Below are positions 53,773-64,000 of a DNA stretch of 64,000 nucleotides, piece after piece. The position numbers and the translations under genes are program-made. The DNA comes from Bordetella genomosp. 8. GTDB taxonomy: Bacteria; Pseudomonadota; Gammaproteobacteria; Burkholderiales; Burkholderiaceae_B. The notes beneath the pieces were generated by a model, which had not been told where the DNA came from, made no database searches, and saw only the letters and a list, made by a program, of their open reading frames with translations. The DNA lies in NCBI RefSeq assembly GCF_002119685.1, contig NZ_CP021108.1, positions 4,898,001 through 4,962,000 of the forward strand. The letters run 5' to 3'. Position 1 is the stretch's first letter, and every line of letters begins with the position of its first letter.

Positions 53773-54999
53773 TCAATTCATGAACCACTCCTTCATCCGC
53801 GCCAGCAGGCTCTTGAAGTTGCCTGTTTGCGCGGCCACCTTGCGTCCGCGCATGCGTTGCATGCGCGCTTCCTGCAATAGTCCCATCACCGTCGCGAAAC
53901 GCGGGTTGCGCATCACGTCGGCCAGGCTGCCTTCGTACTCCGGCACCGCGACGCGCACCGGTTTGAGGAAGACATCCTCGGCAAGTTCCACCATACCGGG
54001 CAATTGTGCGGACCCACCGGTCAGGACAACGCCGGAAGCCAGCAGATCCTCGTACCCCGAATCCCGCACCACCTGCTGCACCAGCGTGAACAATTCCTCG
54101 ATGCGCGGTTCGATAACGGCGCCCAGGGCCTGACGCTTGACCAGCCGCGGACCGCGATCGCCCAGGCCGGGCACCTCCACGGTTTCGTCGGGACTGGCCA
54201 GAACCTGCTTGGCGACGCCATAGCGCAGCTTGATTTCCTCGGCGTCGGGCGTCGGGGTGCGCAGCATCGCCGCGATGTCGTTGGTGATCTGGTCGCCGGC
54301 GATCGGAATGACGGCGGTGTGCCGGATGGCCCCGCCCGTGAAGATCGCCACGTCGGTCGTGCCGCCGCCGATATCGACCAGCACCACGCCCAGCTCCTTT
54401 TCGTCCGTGGTCAGGCAGGCCAGGCTGGACGCCAGCGGCTGCAGGATCAGGTCCTGCACTTCCAGCCCGCAGCGCCGCACGCACTTGACGATGTTCTGCG
54501 CCGCGCTGACGGCGCCCGTCACGATATGCACGCGCACTTCCAGCCGCAGGCCGCTCATGCCGATAGGCTCACGTATGTCTTCCTGACCGTCAACGATGAA
54601 CTCCTGCGTCAGCACGTGCAGTACCTGCTGATCCGTGGGGATATTCACCGCCTTGGCGGTCTCGATGACGCGCGCCACGTCGGTCGCGGTGACCTCCTTG
54701 TCCTTGACCGCCACCATGCCACTGGAATTGAAGCTGCGGATGTGGCTGCCGGCGATGCCGGTATAGACGTCGCGGATCTTGCAGTCAGCCATCAGCTCGG
54801 CTTCCTCCAACGCGCGCTGGATGGAATTGACCGTGGTTTCGATGTTCACGACCACGCCCTTGCGCATGCCGCGGGATTCATGCTGGCCCAGGCCCAGCAC
54901 CTCGAATCGGCCTTCAGGCAAGATTTCGGCGACGACGGCCACCACCTTGCTGGTTCCGATATCGAGGGCGACGATTAAGTCCTTGATGTCACGGGTCAT
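53773..54999 (-). CDS. ftsA: Cell division protein FtsA
   Basis: Actin-fold membrane tether and activator of the Z-ring. 408 residues. ATP-binding phosphate loop DIGTSKVVAVVAEI at the N-terminus, then DIGGGTTDVAIFTGG near 205 and VLTGGSAQLPGMVELAE near 335. The C-terminal amphipathic helix (KSLLARMKEWFMN) binds membrane. Start at MTRDIKDLIVALD, 4 nt after the ftsQ stop. Part of the ftsQ-ftsA-ftsZ segment. Confidence 0.96.
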   Translation of the reverse strand: MTRDIKDLIVALDIGTSKVVAVVAEILPEGRFEVLGLGQHESRGMRKGVVVNIETTVNSIQRALEEAELMADCKIRDVYTGIAGSHIRSFNSSGMVAVKDKEVTATDVARVIETAKAVNIPTDQQVLHVLTQEFIVDGQEDIREPIGMSGLRLEVRVHIVTGAVSAAQNIVKCVRRCGLEVQDLILQPLASSLACLTTDEKELGVVLVDIGGGTTDVAIFTGGAIRHTAVIPIAGDQITNDIAAMLRTPTPDAEEIKLRYGVAKQVLASPDETVEVPGLGDRGPRLVKRQALGAVIEPRIEELFTLVQQVVRDSGYEDLLASGVVLTGGSAQLPGMVELAEDVFLKPVRVAVPEYEGSLADVMRNPRFATVMGLLQEARMQRMRGRKVAAQTGNFKSLLARMKEWFMN

Positions 55000-55003
55000 G
55001 GCG

Positions 55004-55825
55004 TTAGCGCTTCTTTGGATTGGATTTCGGTTTGGTTTTCGATTCGGCTTCGGGCGGCTGCGCCAGGGCCAGGGCAAAGCCGTTGGGATAGCGCAGATCG
55101 GCCTGCAGGATGGCGCGGCCTTCCAGCTTCTGCGTCAGCGCGGGCCAGGCCTGCACGAAACGCTGGATGCGCGCGGCGAACGGCAAGGCGCCGGGCGGGC
55201 CGTTCGGATCCGGCGCATCCGCGCCCGGGTCCCGTCCCAGATCCAGCTTCAGGCCATTGGACAGCGTCACGCGCCACGCATAGCGCGGGCTCAGCTCCAG
55301 GTCGTTGACGCGCATGTCCAGCGGCGCGAACCACCGGGCCAGTTCCGCATACCGTTGCACGACCAGGCTTTCGCTGCCTTCCGGACCATAGAAGTGCGGC
55401 AGCGCGGACTCGTCGTCCAGCTCCCCTGTGTTCGCGGTGAATGATTCCCCCCAGGTGTTGATCATCTGGTTTTCGTTCCAGAGCGCCAGCGGCTGCTGTT
55501 CCTCTATCCTGACCCGCAACACATTGGGCCAGATGCGCCGTATCGTGGCGTGGCGCACCCACGGCGCCGATTCGAACAGTTCGCGGGCCTGATCCAGGTC
55601 CATGGTAAAGAAATTGCCTTTCAGTCCGCCCGCGATCGTCGCGCGCATGCTGACCGGCGATACGTAATGCAGTTGCGAGCCCGGCGCTGCTTCCAGTTCG
55701 ATCGCGGTCAGATCGAAATACGGCCGCTTGGCCAGCCACACCAGCCCCGCCCCCAGCATGGCGAGCACCGCCAACACGGCCAGCGTGTTGGCGATCAGGT
55801 TGGTGGTGCGAGCGTCGTTCCACAC
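55004..55825 (-). CDS. ftsQ: Cell division protein FtsQ
   Basis: 273 residues, bitopic inner-membrane protein of the divisome. One transmembrane helix (TLAVLAVLAMLGAGLVWLA), a POTRA domain (about 35-105, DLTAIELEAAPGSQLHYVSP), and a beta domain (PNVLRVRIEEQQPLALWNENQMI). The C-terminus is basic. It lies 11 nt after ddl and 4 nt before ftsA, the usual position. Confidence 0.93.
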   Translation of the reverse strand: MWNDARTTNLIANTLAVLAVLAMLGAGLVWLAKRPYFDLTAIELEAAPGSQLHYVSPVSMRATIAGGLKGNFFTMDLDQARELFESAPWVRHATIRRIWPNVLRVRIEEQQPLALWNENQMINTWGESFTANTGELDDESALPHFYGPEGSESLVVQRYAELARWFAPLDMRVNDLELSPRYAWRVTLSNGLKLDLGRDPGADAPDPNGPPGALPFAARIQRFVQAWPALTQKLEGRAILQADLRYPNGFALALAQPPEAESKTKPKSNPKKR

Positions 55826-55836
55826 GGATTATCCAG

Positions 55837-56865
55837 TCAGGTATTGCGGGCGGGGCTGCGCACTTTGCACGTAGCCTCGGACAGTATTGCCACACAGAGT
55901 TCGGGATAGGACATGCCCACCGCCTGTGCCGCCTTCGGCACCAGCGAATGGCCGGTCATGCCCGGCGAGGTATTCATTTCAAGCAGCCAGACGCGTTGGC
56001 TGGCATCCAGCATCAGGTCGGCGCGCCCCCAGCCTTCGCATCCCAATGCCCGGTAGGCTTCCACGCTGACCCGCTGCACTTCGCGGGCGACCGCGTCCGG
56101 CAGGTCGGCGGGGCAGAAGTACTGCGTATCGTCGGAGTAATACTTGTGCTCGAAGTCGTAGTTGCCGTCGGGGGCGACGATCTCGATGACCGGCAGGGCG
56201 CGCGCCTTGCGGCCGCCGCCCAGCAGCGCGACGGTCAGTTCGCGGCCGGTGATGAACTGCTCGGCCAGCACTTCGGCATCGAAGCGCGCCGCCTCGGCGT
56301 AGGCGTCCTTCATGTCGGAATAGCCGCGCACCTTGGTGATGCCCACGGTCGAACCTTCGTGCGGCGGCTTGACGATCAGCGGCAATCCCAGGTCGTCCGG
56401 CACGCGGCGCAGGTCGGTATCCGCGTCCAGGATGGCGAACTCCGGCGTGGGCAGTCCGTGCTGCAGCCAGATCCGCTTGGTCATGATCTTGTCCATCGCG
56501 ATGGCCGACGCCGCGGGACCGCTGCCGGTATAGGGAATGCCCAGCAGCTCCAGCGCACCCTGCAGGGTGCCGTCCTCGCCGTAGCGGCCATGCAGCGCGA
56601 TGAAGACGCGGTCGAAGCCGGCGGCTTCCAGGTCGGCGAAGCTCTGCGTGCCCGTATCGAACAGATGCGCATCCACGCCCACGCTGCACAACGCTTCGTG
56701 GACGCCCTTGCCCGACATCAGGGAAACCTCGCGTTCCGCCGAGCGGCCGCCGTACAGCACGCCGACCCGGCCCAGCCCGCGGCCGTCCGGTCCGGCCTGC
56801 GCGGCGGCGCGAGCGCGGCGCAGGCTGGCTTCGCGCGCGGTGGCGTCGAATTCGTGTTGGCTCAT
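55837..56865 (-). CDS. ddl: D-alanine--D-alanine ligase
   Basis: 342-residue ATP-grasp enzyme making D-Ala-D-Ala for the peptidoglycan precursor. The N-terminal lobe has [21 protein letters not shown], and the central [25 protein letters not shown] contains the active-site tyrosine loop. [19 protein letters not shown] and the metal-binding [20 protein letters not shown] complete it. The first about 30 residues are Ala-rich and may be a slightly long N-terminus. Overlaps the murC stop by 4 nt (ATGA). Confidence 0.94.
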   Translation of the reverse strand: MSQHEFDATAREASLRRARAAAQAGPDGRGLGRVGVLYGGRSAEREVSLMSGKGVHEALCSVGVDAHLFDTGTQSFADLEAAGFDRVFIALHGRYGEDGTLQGALELLGIPYTGSGPAASAIAMDKIMTKRIWLQHGLPTPEFAILDADTDLRRVPDDLGLPLIVKPPHEGSTVGITKVRGYSDMKDAYAEAARFDAEVLAEQFITGRELTVALLGGGRKARALPVIEIVAPDGNYDFEHKYYSDDTQYFCPADLPDAVAREVQRVSVEAYRALGCEGWGRADLMLDASQRVWLLEMNTSPGMTGHSLVPKAAQAVGMSYPELCVAILSEATCKVRSPARNT

Positions 56866-58307
56866 TGCATCGTCCTCCTGTCGCCAGGCTGCCCCTGGGC
56901 AACGTTGGCCAGCTCGCCGATCTGCGCCGGCGCCCTGCTGATCGACCCGGCGCCCATGACGATCACCACGTCGCCATCGCGCACGAAGTCCAGCGCGGTC
57001 TGCGGCAGTTCCGCGACGTCCTCGACGAAAACCGGCTCGACCTTGCCCGCAACCCGCAGCGCGCGCGCCAGGGCGCGCCCATCGGCGGCGACCAGGGGTG
57101 CTTCACCGGCGGCATAGACTTCGGTCAGCAGCACCGCGTCGGCCGTGCCCAGCACGCGAACGAAGTCCTCGAAGCAGTCGCGGGTACGGGTATAGCGGTG
57201 CGGCTGGAAAGCCAGGACGATACGGCGGTCCGGCCAGGCGCCGCGTGCCGCGGCCAGCGTCGCCGCCATCTCGACCGGATGGTGGCCGTAATCGTCGATG
57301 ACGGTGAACGTGCCGCCGTCCCGCGCATTGACGGGAAAATCGCCGACGTGCGTGAATCGGCGATTGACGCCGTTGAAGGATTCCAGCGCGCTGCGGATGG
57401 CCTCGTCCGGAACGCCCAGTTCGGACGCCACGGCGATCGCCGCCAGCGCGTTGCGCACGTTATGCAGGCCGGGCAGGTTCAGGCATACCGACAAGGGCGG
57501 CAGCTCGATCTCGCGGTCGCGACGCAGGACGTCGAAGCACATGCGCGTGCCGTCGGCCCGGACGTTGCGTCCCGCCACCTGGGCTTCGCCGTCCAGGCCG
57601 TAAGTCGTCACCGGACGCGAGATGAAGGGCATGATCTCGCGCACATTGGCGTCGTCGCTGCACAGCACGGCGCTGCCGTAGAAAGGCAGCTTCTGCGTGA
57701 ATTCGATGAAGGCGCTCTTCAGGCGGGCGACGTCGTGGCCATAGGTATCCATATGGTCGGCGTCGATATTGGTCACGATGGCCATGACCGGCAGCAGATT
57801 CAGGAAGGACGCATCGGATTCGTCGGCTTCGACCACGATGTACTCGCCCTGCCCGAGCCGCGCGTTGGCGCCCGCCGAATTCAGCCGGCCACCGATCACG
57901 AAGGTGGGGTCGAGGCCGCCGGCGGCCAGCACGCTGGCCACCAGGCTGGTGGTGGTGGTCTTGCCATGCGTGCCGGCAATGGCGATGCCGCGCTTCAGGC
58001 GCATCAGCTCGGCCAGCATGATGGCGCGCGGCACCACCGGGATGCGGCCGGCGCGGGCGGCGATGACTTCAGGATTGTCGCCGGCCACTGCCGTCGAGGT
58101 CACGATGGCATCGGCGCCGGCGATGTTCGCCGCGGAATGGCCGACGACGATGGACATGCCCAGGCCGGACAGGCGCCGGGTGACCGCCGATTCGTGCAGG
58201 TCGGAACCGCTGACGCGATAGCCCAGGTTCAGCAGCACTTCGGCGATCCCGCTCATGCCGGATCCGCCGATGCCGACGAAATGGATATGTTGGATACGAT
58301 GTTTCAT
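56862..58307 (-). CDS. murC: UDP-N-acetylmuramate--L-alanine ligase MurC
   Basis: 481 residues. Adds L-Ala to UDP-MurNAc. N-terminal UDP-binding motif [21 protein letters not shown], central ATP-binding [21 protein letters not shown] near 110-130, and C-terminal [21 protein letters not shown]. The true start is the ATG in the murG stop overlap (ATGA); an in-frame extension of 64 residues is inside murG. Both upstream and downstream partners overlap by 4 nt. Confidence 0.96.
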   Translation of the reverse strand: MKHRIQHIHFVGIGGSGMSGIAEVLLNLGYRVSGSDLHESAVTRRLSGLGMSIVVGHSAANIAGADAIVTSTAVAGDNPEVIAARAGRIPVVPRAIMLAELMRLKRGIAIAGTHGKTTTTSLVASVLAAGGLDPTFVIGGRLNSAGANARLGQGEYIVVEADESDASFLNLLPVMAIVTNIDADHMDTYGHDVARLKSAFIEFTQKLPFYGSAVLCSDDANVREIMPFISRPVTTYGLDGEAQVAGRNVRADGTRMCFDVLRRDREIELPPLSVCLNLPGLHNVRNALAAIAVASELGVPDEAIRSALESFNGVNRRFTHVGDFPVNARDGGTFTVIDDYGHHPVEMAATLAAARGAWPDRRIVLAFQPHRYTRTRDCFEDFVRVLGTADAVLLTEVYAAGEAPLVAADGRALARALRVAGKVEPVFVEDVAELPQTALDFVRDGDVVIVMGAGSISRAPAQIGELANVAQGQPGDRRTMQ

Positions 58308-59404
58308 GATGCCTGTTTCACTCCGCCGTCGACGCGCGCCAGCGCGGCTGCTTCGCAGGCGTCGGCAATGTGGCGGGCCGCATCCGGCATGGCGCGGCTG
58401 CGCGCGCGGGCGGCGACGGCCTGGAGCTCGTCGCGGCCACGCTGCGCCAGCCAGTCCGCCAGCCATTGCGGGGTCAATTCGTTCTGCTGGCGCAGCCATG
58501 CGGCGCCGGCGTCGCTCAGGTAACGCGCGTTCGCGGTCTGGTGGTCGTCGATGGCATGCGGGAACGGCACGAACAGTGCCGCGACGCCCGCCGCGGCGAT
58601 CTCCGCCACCGTCATCGCGCCCGCACGGCAGATCACTACGTCGGCCGCCGCCAGGGCGCCGGCCATGTCGTCGATGAACGCGCGGCAGTCGGCCTGCACG
58701 CCCGCCGCGCCATAGGCCGCGCGCAGCGCATCGATATGCTGCTCGCCAGCCTGATGCGTGACGCGCGGACGCGCGCCTTCGGCCAGCAGCGACAGCGCCT
58801 GCGGCACCACGGTGTTCAAGGCCTGGGCGCCCAGGCTGCCGCCGACCACCAGCACGTTCAGCGCGCCGGCGCGGCCGGGATAGCGCTGCTCGGGCACGGC
58901 GATGGCGCAGACTTCCCGGCGCACCGGGTTGCCCACCATTTCGCCACGCGGCAGCACGCCGGGAAAGCCGGTCAAGACACGCCGCGCGAGCCGCGCCAGC
59001 ATGCGGTTCGCGGTACCGGCCACCGCGTTCTGTTCATGCACCACCAGCGGTACCCGGCGCAGCGCCGCCGCCAGCCCGCCCGGGAAGGCCACATAGCCGC
59101 CCATGCCGACCACGACGTCCGGCCGCGCCGCCGCCAGGTGCCGCCATGCCTGCCGCGTGGCGGCGTACAGGCGCGCCGGCAATTGCAGCAACGCGGTGAT
59201 GCCGCGGCCGCGCAGGCCCTGGAAACGCAGTTCCGCCATTTCGATGCCCTGCGCCGGCACCAGGCGACCTTCCATCTTGTCGGGATTGCCCAGCCACAGG
59301 ACACGCCAGCCGCGCTCGCGCAGCACGGCCGCCAGCGCGAGCCCGGGCATGATGTGCCCGCCCGTGCCACCGGCCATGATCACCGCGGTGCGGCCGCTGC
59401 TCAT
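58304..59404 (-). CDS. murG: UDP-GlcNAc transferase MurG
   Basis: 366 residues. Adds GlcNAc to lipid I on the inner face of the membrane, giving lipid II. N-terminal [20 protein letters not shown], the G-loop [16 protein letters not shown], and donor-site region [26 protein letters not shown] near 265-295. Start at [10 protein letters not shown] overlaps the ftsW stop by 4 nt. Confidence 0.96.
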   Translation of the reverse strand: MSSGRTAVIMAGGTGGHIMPGLALAAVLRERGWRVLWLGNPDKMEGRLVPAQGIEMAELRFQGLRGRGITALLQLPARLYAATRQAWRHLAAARPDVVVGMGGYVAFPGGLAAALRRVPLVVHEQNAVAGTANRMLARLARRVLTGFPGVLPRGEMVGNPVRREVCAIAVPEQRYPGRAGALNVLVVGGSLGAQALNTVVPQALSLLAEGARPRVTHQAGEQHIDALRAAYGAAGVQADCRAFIDDMAGALAAADVVICRAGAMTVAEIAAAGVAALFVPFPHAIDDHQTANARYLSDAGAAWLRQQNELTPQWLADWLAQRGRDELQAVAARARSRAMPDAARHIADACEAAALARVDGGVKQAS

Positions 59405-60594
59405 ACCCTGCCCCCCCGCATCATCGTGCGGCTTTCCAGGTCGACGCGGATCAGCATCGCCAGGGCCACCAGGTTCATCACGACGCCGGAACCGCCGTAG
59501 CTCATCAGCGGCAGGGTCAGGCCCTTGGTAGGCAGCAGGCCCAGGCACACGCCCATATTGATGAAGGCCTGCACGCCGAACCAGATTGCCACGCCCTGCG
59601 CCAGCATGCCGGCGAAGGTGCGTTCCATCGCGATGGCCTGGCGGCCGATTTCGAAACCGCGCAGGACGATGATGGCGAACAGCGTGATCACCAGCATCAC
59701 GCCGGCGAAGCCCAGCTCTTCGCCCACCACCGCCATCAGGAAGTCGGTATGGGCCTCGGGCAGGTAGTGCAGCTTTTCCACGCTGGCGCCCAGCCCCACG
59801 CCGAACCATTCGCCGCGGCCCAGCGCGATCAGCGAATGCGAAAGCTGATAGGCGCTGCCGTAGGCGTTGTCCTGGTTCCACGGATCCAGGTAGGCGAACA
59901 GGCGCGCACGGCGCCACGGCGACGCCCAGATCAGCAGAAGGAAGGTCCCCACCAGCACGCCCAGCAGGCTGCTGAAGTATTTGCCGTTGATGCCGCCCAG
60001 GAACAGGATGCCGATGGCGATGGCGACGATCACCATGAAGGCGCCCAGATCCGGCTCCAGCAGCAGGAACATGCCCACGCCGCCCAGCGCGAAGGCCATG
60101 GGCAGGAAGCCGCGCGCGAAATTCTGCATGTGTTCCTGCTTGCGGACCGTATAGTCGGCCGCGTACAGCAGGGCCGCGACCTTCATCAGCTCGGACGGCT
60201 GGAAGTTGATCGGACCCAGCGGAATCCAGCGATGCGAACCGTTCACCTCGCGGCCGATGCCGGGCACCAGCACGATGGCCAGCAGGAACAGCGCCAGGAT
60301 GAACAATGGCACGGCCAGGCGCTGCCAGGCGCGGATCGGCACGGTGATCGCGCAAGCCGCCGCCACGATGCCCACGCTGACGAAGGCCGCATGCCGCACG
60401 ACGAAATAGTATTGGCCGTAGGCGGCGTAGCGTGGACCGTCCGCCAGCGCGATCGACGCCGAATAAACCATCAACAGGCCCAGCGACAGCAGCGTGCCGG
60501 CGGCGATGACCAGCGGCATGTCGAAGCTGCGCATGCGGGTGCGCCCGGGGCGCACCGCGTTGACGCTGCCGGTCAGGTCGGCGAACAGGCTCAT
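59401..60594 (-). CDS. ftsW: Septal peptidoglycan polymerase FtsW (SEDS family)
   Basis: 397 residues with about ten membrane segments. The SEDS signature spans [20 protein letters not shown] (near 125) and, near the C-terminus, [20 protein letters not shown]. It polymerises glycan strands at the septum with FtsI. I start at [10 protein letters not shown], preceded by GGGAG; the in-frame upstream extension has no membrane character. It lies 40 nt downstream of murD. Confidence 0.95.
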   Translation of the reverse strand: MSLFADLTGSVNAVRPGRTRMRSFDMPLVIAAGTLLSLGLLMVYSASIALADGPRYAAYGQYYFVVRHAAFVSVGIVAAACAITVPIRAWQRLAVPLFILALFLLAIVLVPGIGREVNGSHRWIPLGPINFQPSELMKVAALLYAADYTVRKQEHMQNFARGFLPMAFALGGVGMFLLLEPDLGAFMVIVAIAIGILFLGGINGKYFSSLLGVLVGTFLLLIWASPWRRARLFAYLDPWNQDNAYGSAYQLSHSLIALGRGEWFGVGLGASVEKLHYLPEAHTDFLMAVVGEELGFAGVMLVITLFAIIVLRGFEIGRQAIAMERTFAGMLAQGVAIWFGVQAFINMGVCLGLLPTKGLTLPLMSYGGSGVVMNLVALAMLIRVDLESRTMMRGGRV

Positions 60595-60634
60595 GGGGAA
60601 ACTCTCCCCTGCGCGCGAGCGTGCACCAAGGCGG

Positions 60635-62179
60635 TCATGCCACTTCTCCCCGATCCAGCGCCAGTTCCTGCGCTTCCTGCGCGAAGACCTGGCCACGATG
60701 CACATAGTTGCGGAACATATCCATGCTGGCACACGCGGGCGACAGCAGCACGGCGTCGCCGGGCTGGGCCAGCGTCATCGCCTGGCGCACCGCGTCACGC
60801 ATGTCGCCGGCCTGCACGCAGGCGACGCCGGTGCTTTCCAGCGCCTTGCCGATCTCCGGACCGTCCTGGCCGATCAGCACCACCCCATGCGCATGACGCT
60901 TGACCGGAGCCAGCAGCGGCGAGAAATCCTGGCCCTTGCCCAGGCCGCCCGCGATCAGGACGACGGGCTGGCCCAGGCCTTCCAACGCGGCGACGGTCGC
61001 GCCGACATTGGTGCCTTTGCTGTCATTGATGAAGTCCACGTCGCCGATGCGGCGCACGAACTCCACGCGATTGGGTTCGCCGCCGTACTCCCGTGCGGCG
61101 CGCAGCATCGGACCCCAGCCGATGTCCAGCGCGCGGCCCAGGGCCAGCGCGGCCAGCGTATTGGTCGCATTGTGCATGCCGCGGATGCGCAGCGCATCCA
61201 CCGGCATCAGTCGGGATATCCGGCCCGCCGGGCGGGGCGGCGGCGGCGCATCTTTCTTGCGCCGCGTCGGCGCGGGCGCGGGAATATCGAAATCGCTGGC
61301 TTCGCAGGCGGTCAGCCACGCCACGCCCTGGCCCTGCTCCAGCCCCATGTCGCCGACCAACGCAGGTGCGTCGCGCCCGAAGCTGCGCACACGCTGGTTG
61401 TCCAGGCTTTCCACCATGCCGGCGGTCAAGGGATCATCGCGATTGACGATCGCGATGCGGGCCATGGCAAGCAGGCGCGCCTTGGCCTGCGCGTAGGCCT
61501 GCATATCGCCGTGCCAGTCCAGGTGATCCTGGGTGACGTTCAATACGACGGCGGCATCGGCGGACAGGCTATGCGTGGTGTGCAGTTGGAAGCTGGACAG
61601 CTCCAGCACCCATGCCTGCGGCAGGCTGTTGTTGTCCAGCGCGTCCATCAGCGCGGTCAGGGCGGCCGGCCCGATATTCCCGGCGGCGCGGGCGCTCAGG
61701 CCGGAGGCCTCGATCATGGCGCGGGTCAAGGCGGTGACCGTGGTTTTGCCATTGGTGCCGGTCACGGCCACCAGGCGCGGCCGGTATTCGCGGCTTTCCG
61801 CCAGCGTGGCCAGCGCGCGGGCGAACAATTCGATTTCGCCGACGACCTCGATGCCGCGCTTTTCCGCTTCGGCCAGCAGCGCTTGCGCCGGCTCCTGGTT
61901 GGGCGCCAGCCCGGGGCTGATCACGACTTGCGTCACGCCGTCCAGCAGCGCCGCGTCGAAGCTGGCGGAGCCCAGGCGATAGTCCGGCTGTTCATCCGCG
62001 GCCATGCCGTCGAAAATCGCGCGCAGCGCATCCAGGCCGCCCGGCTGCTCGCGCGTATCGGCGATGCGCAGCCGGGCACCGTTGCGCGCGCACCAGCGTG
62101 CGGCGGCAATACCGGTTTCTCCCAGCCCAAGGACCAGGATGCAAGGCGTATCGGAATCGGAAAAATCCGTCGCGCTCAT
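60635..62179 (-). CDS. murD: UDP-N-acetylmuramoylalanine--D-glutamate ligase MurD
   Basis: 514 residues, somewhat longer than the E. coli enzyme (438), mainly because of insertions near 270-320 (Ala/Pro/Lys-rich [20 protein letters not shown]). N-terminal [22 protein letters not shown]-binding [21 protein letters not shown] near 125-145, and C-terminal [20 protein letters not shown]. Start in the mraY stop overlap (ATGA). It adds D-Glu to the growing stem peptide. The inserted segment is unusual and worth modelling. Confidence 0.95.
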   Translation of the reverse strand: MSATDFSDSDTPCILVLGLGETGIAAARWCARNGARLRIADTREQPGGLDALRAIFDGMAADEQPDYRLGSASFDAALLDGVTQVVISPGLAPNQEPAQALLAEAEKRGIEVVGEIELFARALATLAESREYRPRLVAVTGTNGKTTVTALTRAMIEASGLSARAAGNIGPAALTALMDALDNNSLPQAWVLELSSFQLHTTHSLSADAAVVLNVTQDHLDWHGDMQAYAQAKARLLAMARIAIVNRDDPLTAGMVESLDNQRVRSFGRDAPALVGDMGLEQGQGVAWLTACEASDFDIPAPAPTRRKKDAPPPPRPAGRISRLMPVDALRIRGMHNATNTLAALALGRALDIGWGPMLRAAREYGGEPNRVEFVRRIGDVDFINDSKGTNVGATVAALEGLGQPVVLIAGGLGKGQDFSPLLAPVKRHAHGVVLIGQDGPEIGKALESTGVACVQAGDMRDAVRQAMTLAQPGDAVLLSPACASMDMFRNYVHRGQVFAQEAQELALDRGEVA

Positions 62180-63345
62180 CGCAATTTCAACGTCGAAAGG
62201 CCAATCAAAACCAGCATCATGCTGATGATCCAGAAGCGGACGACAACCTGGGTTTCCTTCCAGCCGCCCACTTCGAAGTGATGGTGCAACGGGGCCATGC
62301 GAAAGATGCGCCGCCCCTCTCCGTATTTGCGCTTGGTGTATTTGAACCAGGTGACCTGCACCATGACCGACAGCGTTTCCACGACGAAAACGCCGCCCAT
62401 GATGAACAGCACGATTTCCTGGCGCGCGATCACCGCCACCGTACCCAGCGCGCCGCCCAGCGCCAACGCGCCGACGTCGCCCATGAAGACCTGCGCGGGG
62501 TAGGCGTTGAACCAGAGGAACGCCAGCCCCGCCCCCGCTAGCGCGGCACATAGCACCAGCAGTTCGGCCGCGCCGGGCACGTAGGGGAACAACAGGTATT
62601 TGGAATAGTCCGCGCGGCCTATCACATAGGCGAAGATCCCGAGGGCACCACCGACCATGACCGTGGGCATGATGGCCAGGCCATCCAGGCCGTCGGTCAG
62701 GTTCACGGCATTGCTGGTGCCCACGATCACGAACCAGGTCAATGCCACGAAACCCAGTACGCCCAGCGGATAGCTGACGGTCTTGAAGAAAGGCACGATC
62801 AGGTCGGCACGCGTCGGCAATGGCATGATGAAGCCGCTGATCACCCAGTTGCGAAACAGCGGCCACAGCTCGGTATTGGCGGGCGCGGACACGGCGAAGG
62901 CCAGATAGACCGCGGCGACCAGCCCGATCAGGGCCTGCCAGAAGAATTTCTGCCGCGCCGGCATACCTTCCGGGTTGCGATGCACGACCTTGCGGTAGTC
63001 GTCCACCCAGCCGATCAGGCCGAAGCCGAACGTGACCAGCAACACCACCCAGACGAAACGGTTGCTCCAGTCAGCCCACAGCAGGGTGCTGATGCCGATC
63101 GCGATCAGGATCAGCGCGCCGCCCATGGTCGGCGTGCCGGTCTTGACCAGATGCGTTTGCGGTCCATAGGAACGCACGGCCTGGCCGATCTTGAGTTCGG
63201 TCAGCTTACGGATCACGCGCGGCCCGAAGAACAGGCCGATGAGCAGCGCCGTCGCGCAGGCGAACACCGCGCGCAGCGTGATGTACTCAAAGACCCCGAA
63301 GGTGCGGATATCGTCGGAAAGCCAGCGGGCGATCTCAAGCAGCAT
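62176..63345 (-). CDS. mraY: Phospho-N-acetylmuramoyl-pentapeptide transferase MraY
   Basis: 389-residue integral membrane transferase that attaches the pentapeptide precursor to undecaprenyl phosphate (lipid I). About ten membrane segments; catalytic loops [25 protein letters not shown] and the metal-binding [14 protein letters not shown], with [25 protein letters not shown] near the C-terminus. ATG 63345 follows a GGGAG site and overlaps the murF stop by 11 nt. Confidence 0.96.
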   Translation of the reverse strand: MLLEIARWLSDDIRTFGVFEYITLRAVFACATALLIGLFFGPRVIRKLTELKIGQAVRSYGPQTHLVKTGTPTMGGALILIAIGISTLLWADWSNRFVWVVLLVTFGFGLIGWVDDYRKVVHRNPEGMPARQKFFWQALIGLVAAVYLAFAVSAPANTELWPLFRNWVISGFIMPLPTRADLIVPFFKTVSYPLGVLGFVALTWFVIVGTSNAVNLTDGLDGLAIMPTVMVGGALGIFAYVIGRADYSKYLLFPYVPGAAELLVLCAALAGAGLAFLWFNAYPAQVFMGDVGALALGGALGTVAVIARQEIVLFIMGGVFVVETLSVMVQVTWFKYTKRKYGEGRRIFRMAPLHHHFEVGGWKETQVVVRFWIISMMLVLIGLSTLKLR

Positions 63346-64000
63346 GCTGTTCTCCCTGCCCCAGGGGCGCATGTCCATCGGTACTCAAAAACGCCTTCAC
63401 TACCCGCTCCATGCGCATAAAGCGCGAACCCTTTACCAATACGGCGCGCGCGGCCGAGCCGCGCAGCGCCGTCACAATTTCTTCCACACTCTCGCAGGCC
63501 CTTGCCGTGGGTCCGAACGCGATCGCCGCGTCACCCGCGGCTTTTCCCAGCGTAAGGAGCAGATCGATGCCACGATCGCGTGCGTACTCGCCCACTTCGC
63601 GATGCATCGCCGGTCCGTTGGCGCCGACTTCACCCATGTCGCCCAATACCAGGACACGGGGTGCCGGCAATTGCGCCAGCACGTCGATGGCTGCTCTTAC
63701 GGAGTCCGGATTCGCATTGTAGGTGTCATCGACCAGGAGCGTTCCGTCACTCAATTGCTGCCGTTGCATGCGCCCGGATACGGCGCTGAAACCTGCCAGG
63801 CCCGCGCATACCGATGCCAGCGGCGCTCCCACCGCCAGCGCACATGCGGCGGCCGCCAACGCGTTGCGCAGATTGTGCATGCCGGGGACCGGCAGCTCCA
63901 GCATCGCTATGCCAGCAGGTGTGACCAATTGGCACCGGGTGCCCAAGGCGTCGGCCTGGATTTGTTCGGCATAGACATCCAGTCCCGCCTGCAGGCCGAA
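63335..64000 (-). CDS. murF: UDP-N-acetylmuramoyl-tripeptide--D-Ala-D-Ala ligase MurF (partial, 5' end cut)
   Basis: C-terminal 221 residues of MurF; the start lies beyond the right edge. It joins D-Ala-D-Ala to the UDP-tripeptide. The visible part holds the central-domain end ([31 protein letters not shown]) and the C-terminal Mur ligase domain ([29 protein letters not shown]). The missing part would hold the ATP-binding loop. Its stop overlaps the mraY start by 11 nt. Confidence 0.93.
   Translation of the reverse strand, partial: FGLQAGLDVYAEQIQADALGTRCQLVTPAGIAMLELPVPGMHNLRNALAAAACALAVGAPLASVCAGLAGFSAVSGRMQRQQLSDGTLLVDDTYNANPDSVRAAIDVLAQLPAPRVLVLGDMGEVGANGPAMHREVGEYARDRGIDLLLTLGKAAGDAAIAFGPTARACESVEEIVTALRGSAARAVLVKGSRFMRMERVVKAFLSTDGHAPLGQGEQHAA

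Overview
The window reads as chromosome of a high-GC betaproteobacterium of the Alcaligenaceae, most likely Bordetella or a close relative such as Achromobacter. The grounds are the dcw gene order running into lpxC, dciA, an M23 peptidase and secA, a Bug-type (TctC) solute receptor, betaproteobacterial pqiABC and PagP, and a GC-rich intergenic repeat between dciA and lpxC that I recall from these genera. No tRNA, rRNA, CRISPR array, transposase, integrase or phage gene is visible. No gene-free stretch exceeds 300 bases.

Layout. (1) Bases 1-2563: metN-metI-metQ methionine ABC importer on the minus strand, metQ cut by the window edge. (2) 2698-15345: mostly metabolic genes: a GH31-like protein with eroded active-site motifs, mnmC, an inositol-monophosphatase-family gene, fadD, an M20D amidohydrolase, a LysR regulator divergent from a YeiH-type exporter, a YciA-type thioesterase and mgtE. 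(3) 15387-37119: a compact envelope and acid-stress cluster: SYLF lipoprotein, a very large fold-type-I PLP decarboxylase with two tandem AspT-type exchangers, pqiABC behind a receiver-only response regulator, a PAS histidine kinase with a FixJ-type regulator, a tripartite RND pump, and a divergent DUF3300-DUF2950 pair. (4) 37242-46501: pagP, chaC, an Lrp regulator divergent from a biotin-sulfoxide-reductase-like molybdoenzyme, a cysteine-dioxygenase-family gene, then a GntR, Bug receptor and ThDP-enzyme cassette and a VOC protein. (5) 46512-64000: secA, M23 peptidase, dciA, lpxC and the dcw cluster (ftsZ, ftsA, ftsQ, ddl, murC, murG, ftsW, murD, mraY, murF) on the minus strand, many with 4-nt ATGA overlaps.

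The strongest candidate for an undescribed system is region 3. Three intergenic copies of one palindrome (TTGGACC-TT-GGTCCAA, the third with two substitutions) sit in front of its transcription units: between the SYLF gene and the decarboxylase-exchanger operon, ahead of the receiver-pqiABC operon, and in the divergent promoter between the RND operon and DUF3300-DUF2950. The only DNA-binding regulator encoded inside the cluster is the FixJ-type protein beside the PAS kinase, so I infer that this pair drives the whole cluster as one regulon. The regulon would combine proton-consuming decarboxylation with exchange, lipid transport, drug or lipid efflux and periplasmic proteins of unknown function. 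The palindromes are seen directly. The regulator assignment and the physiology are inference.
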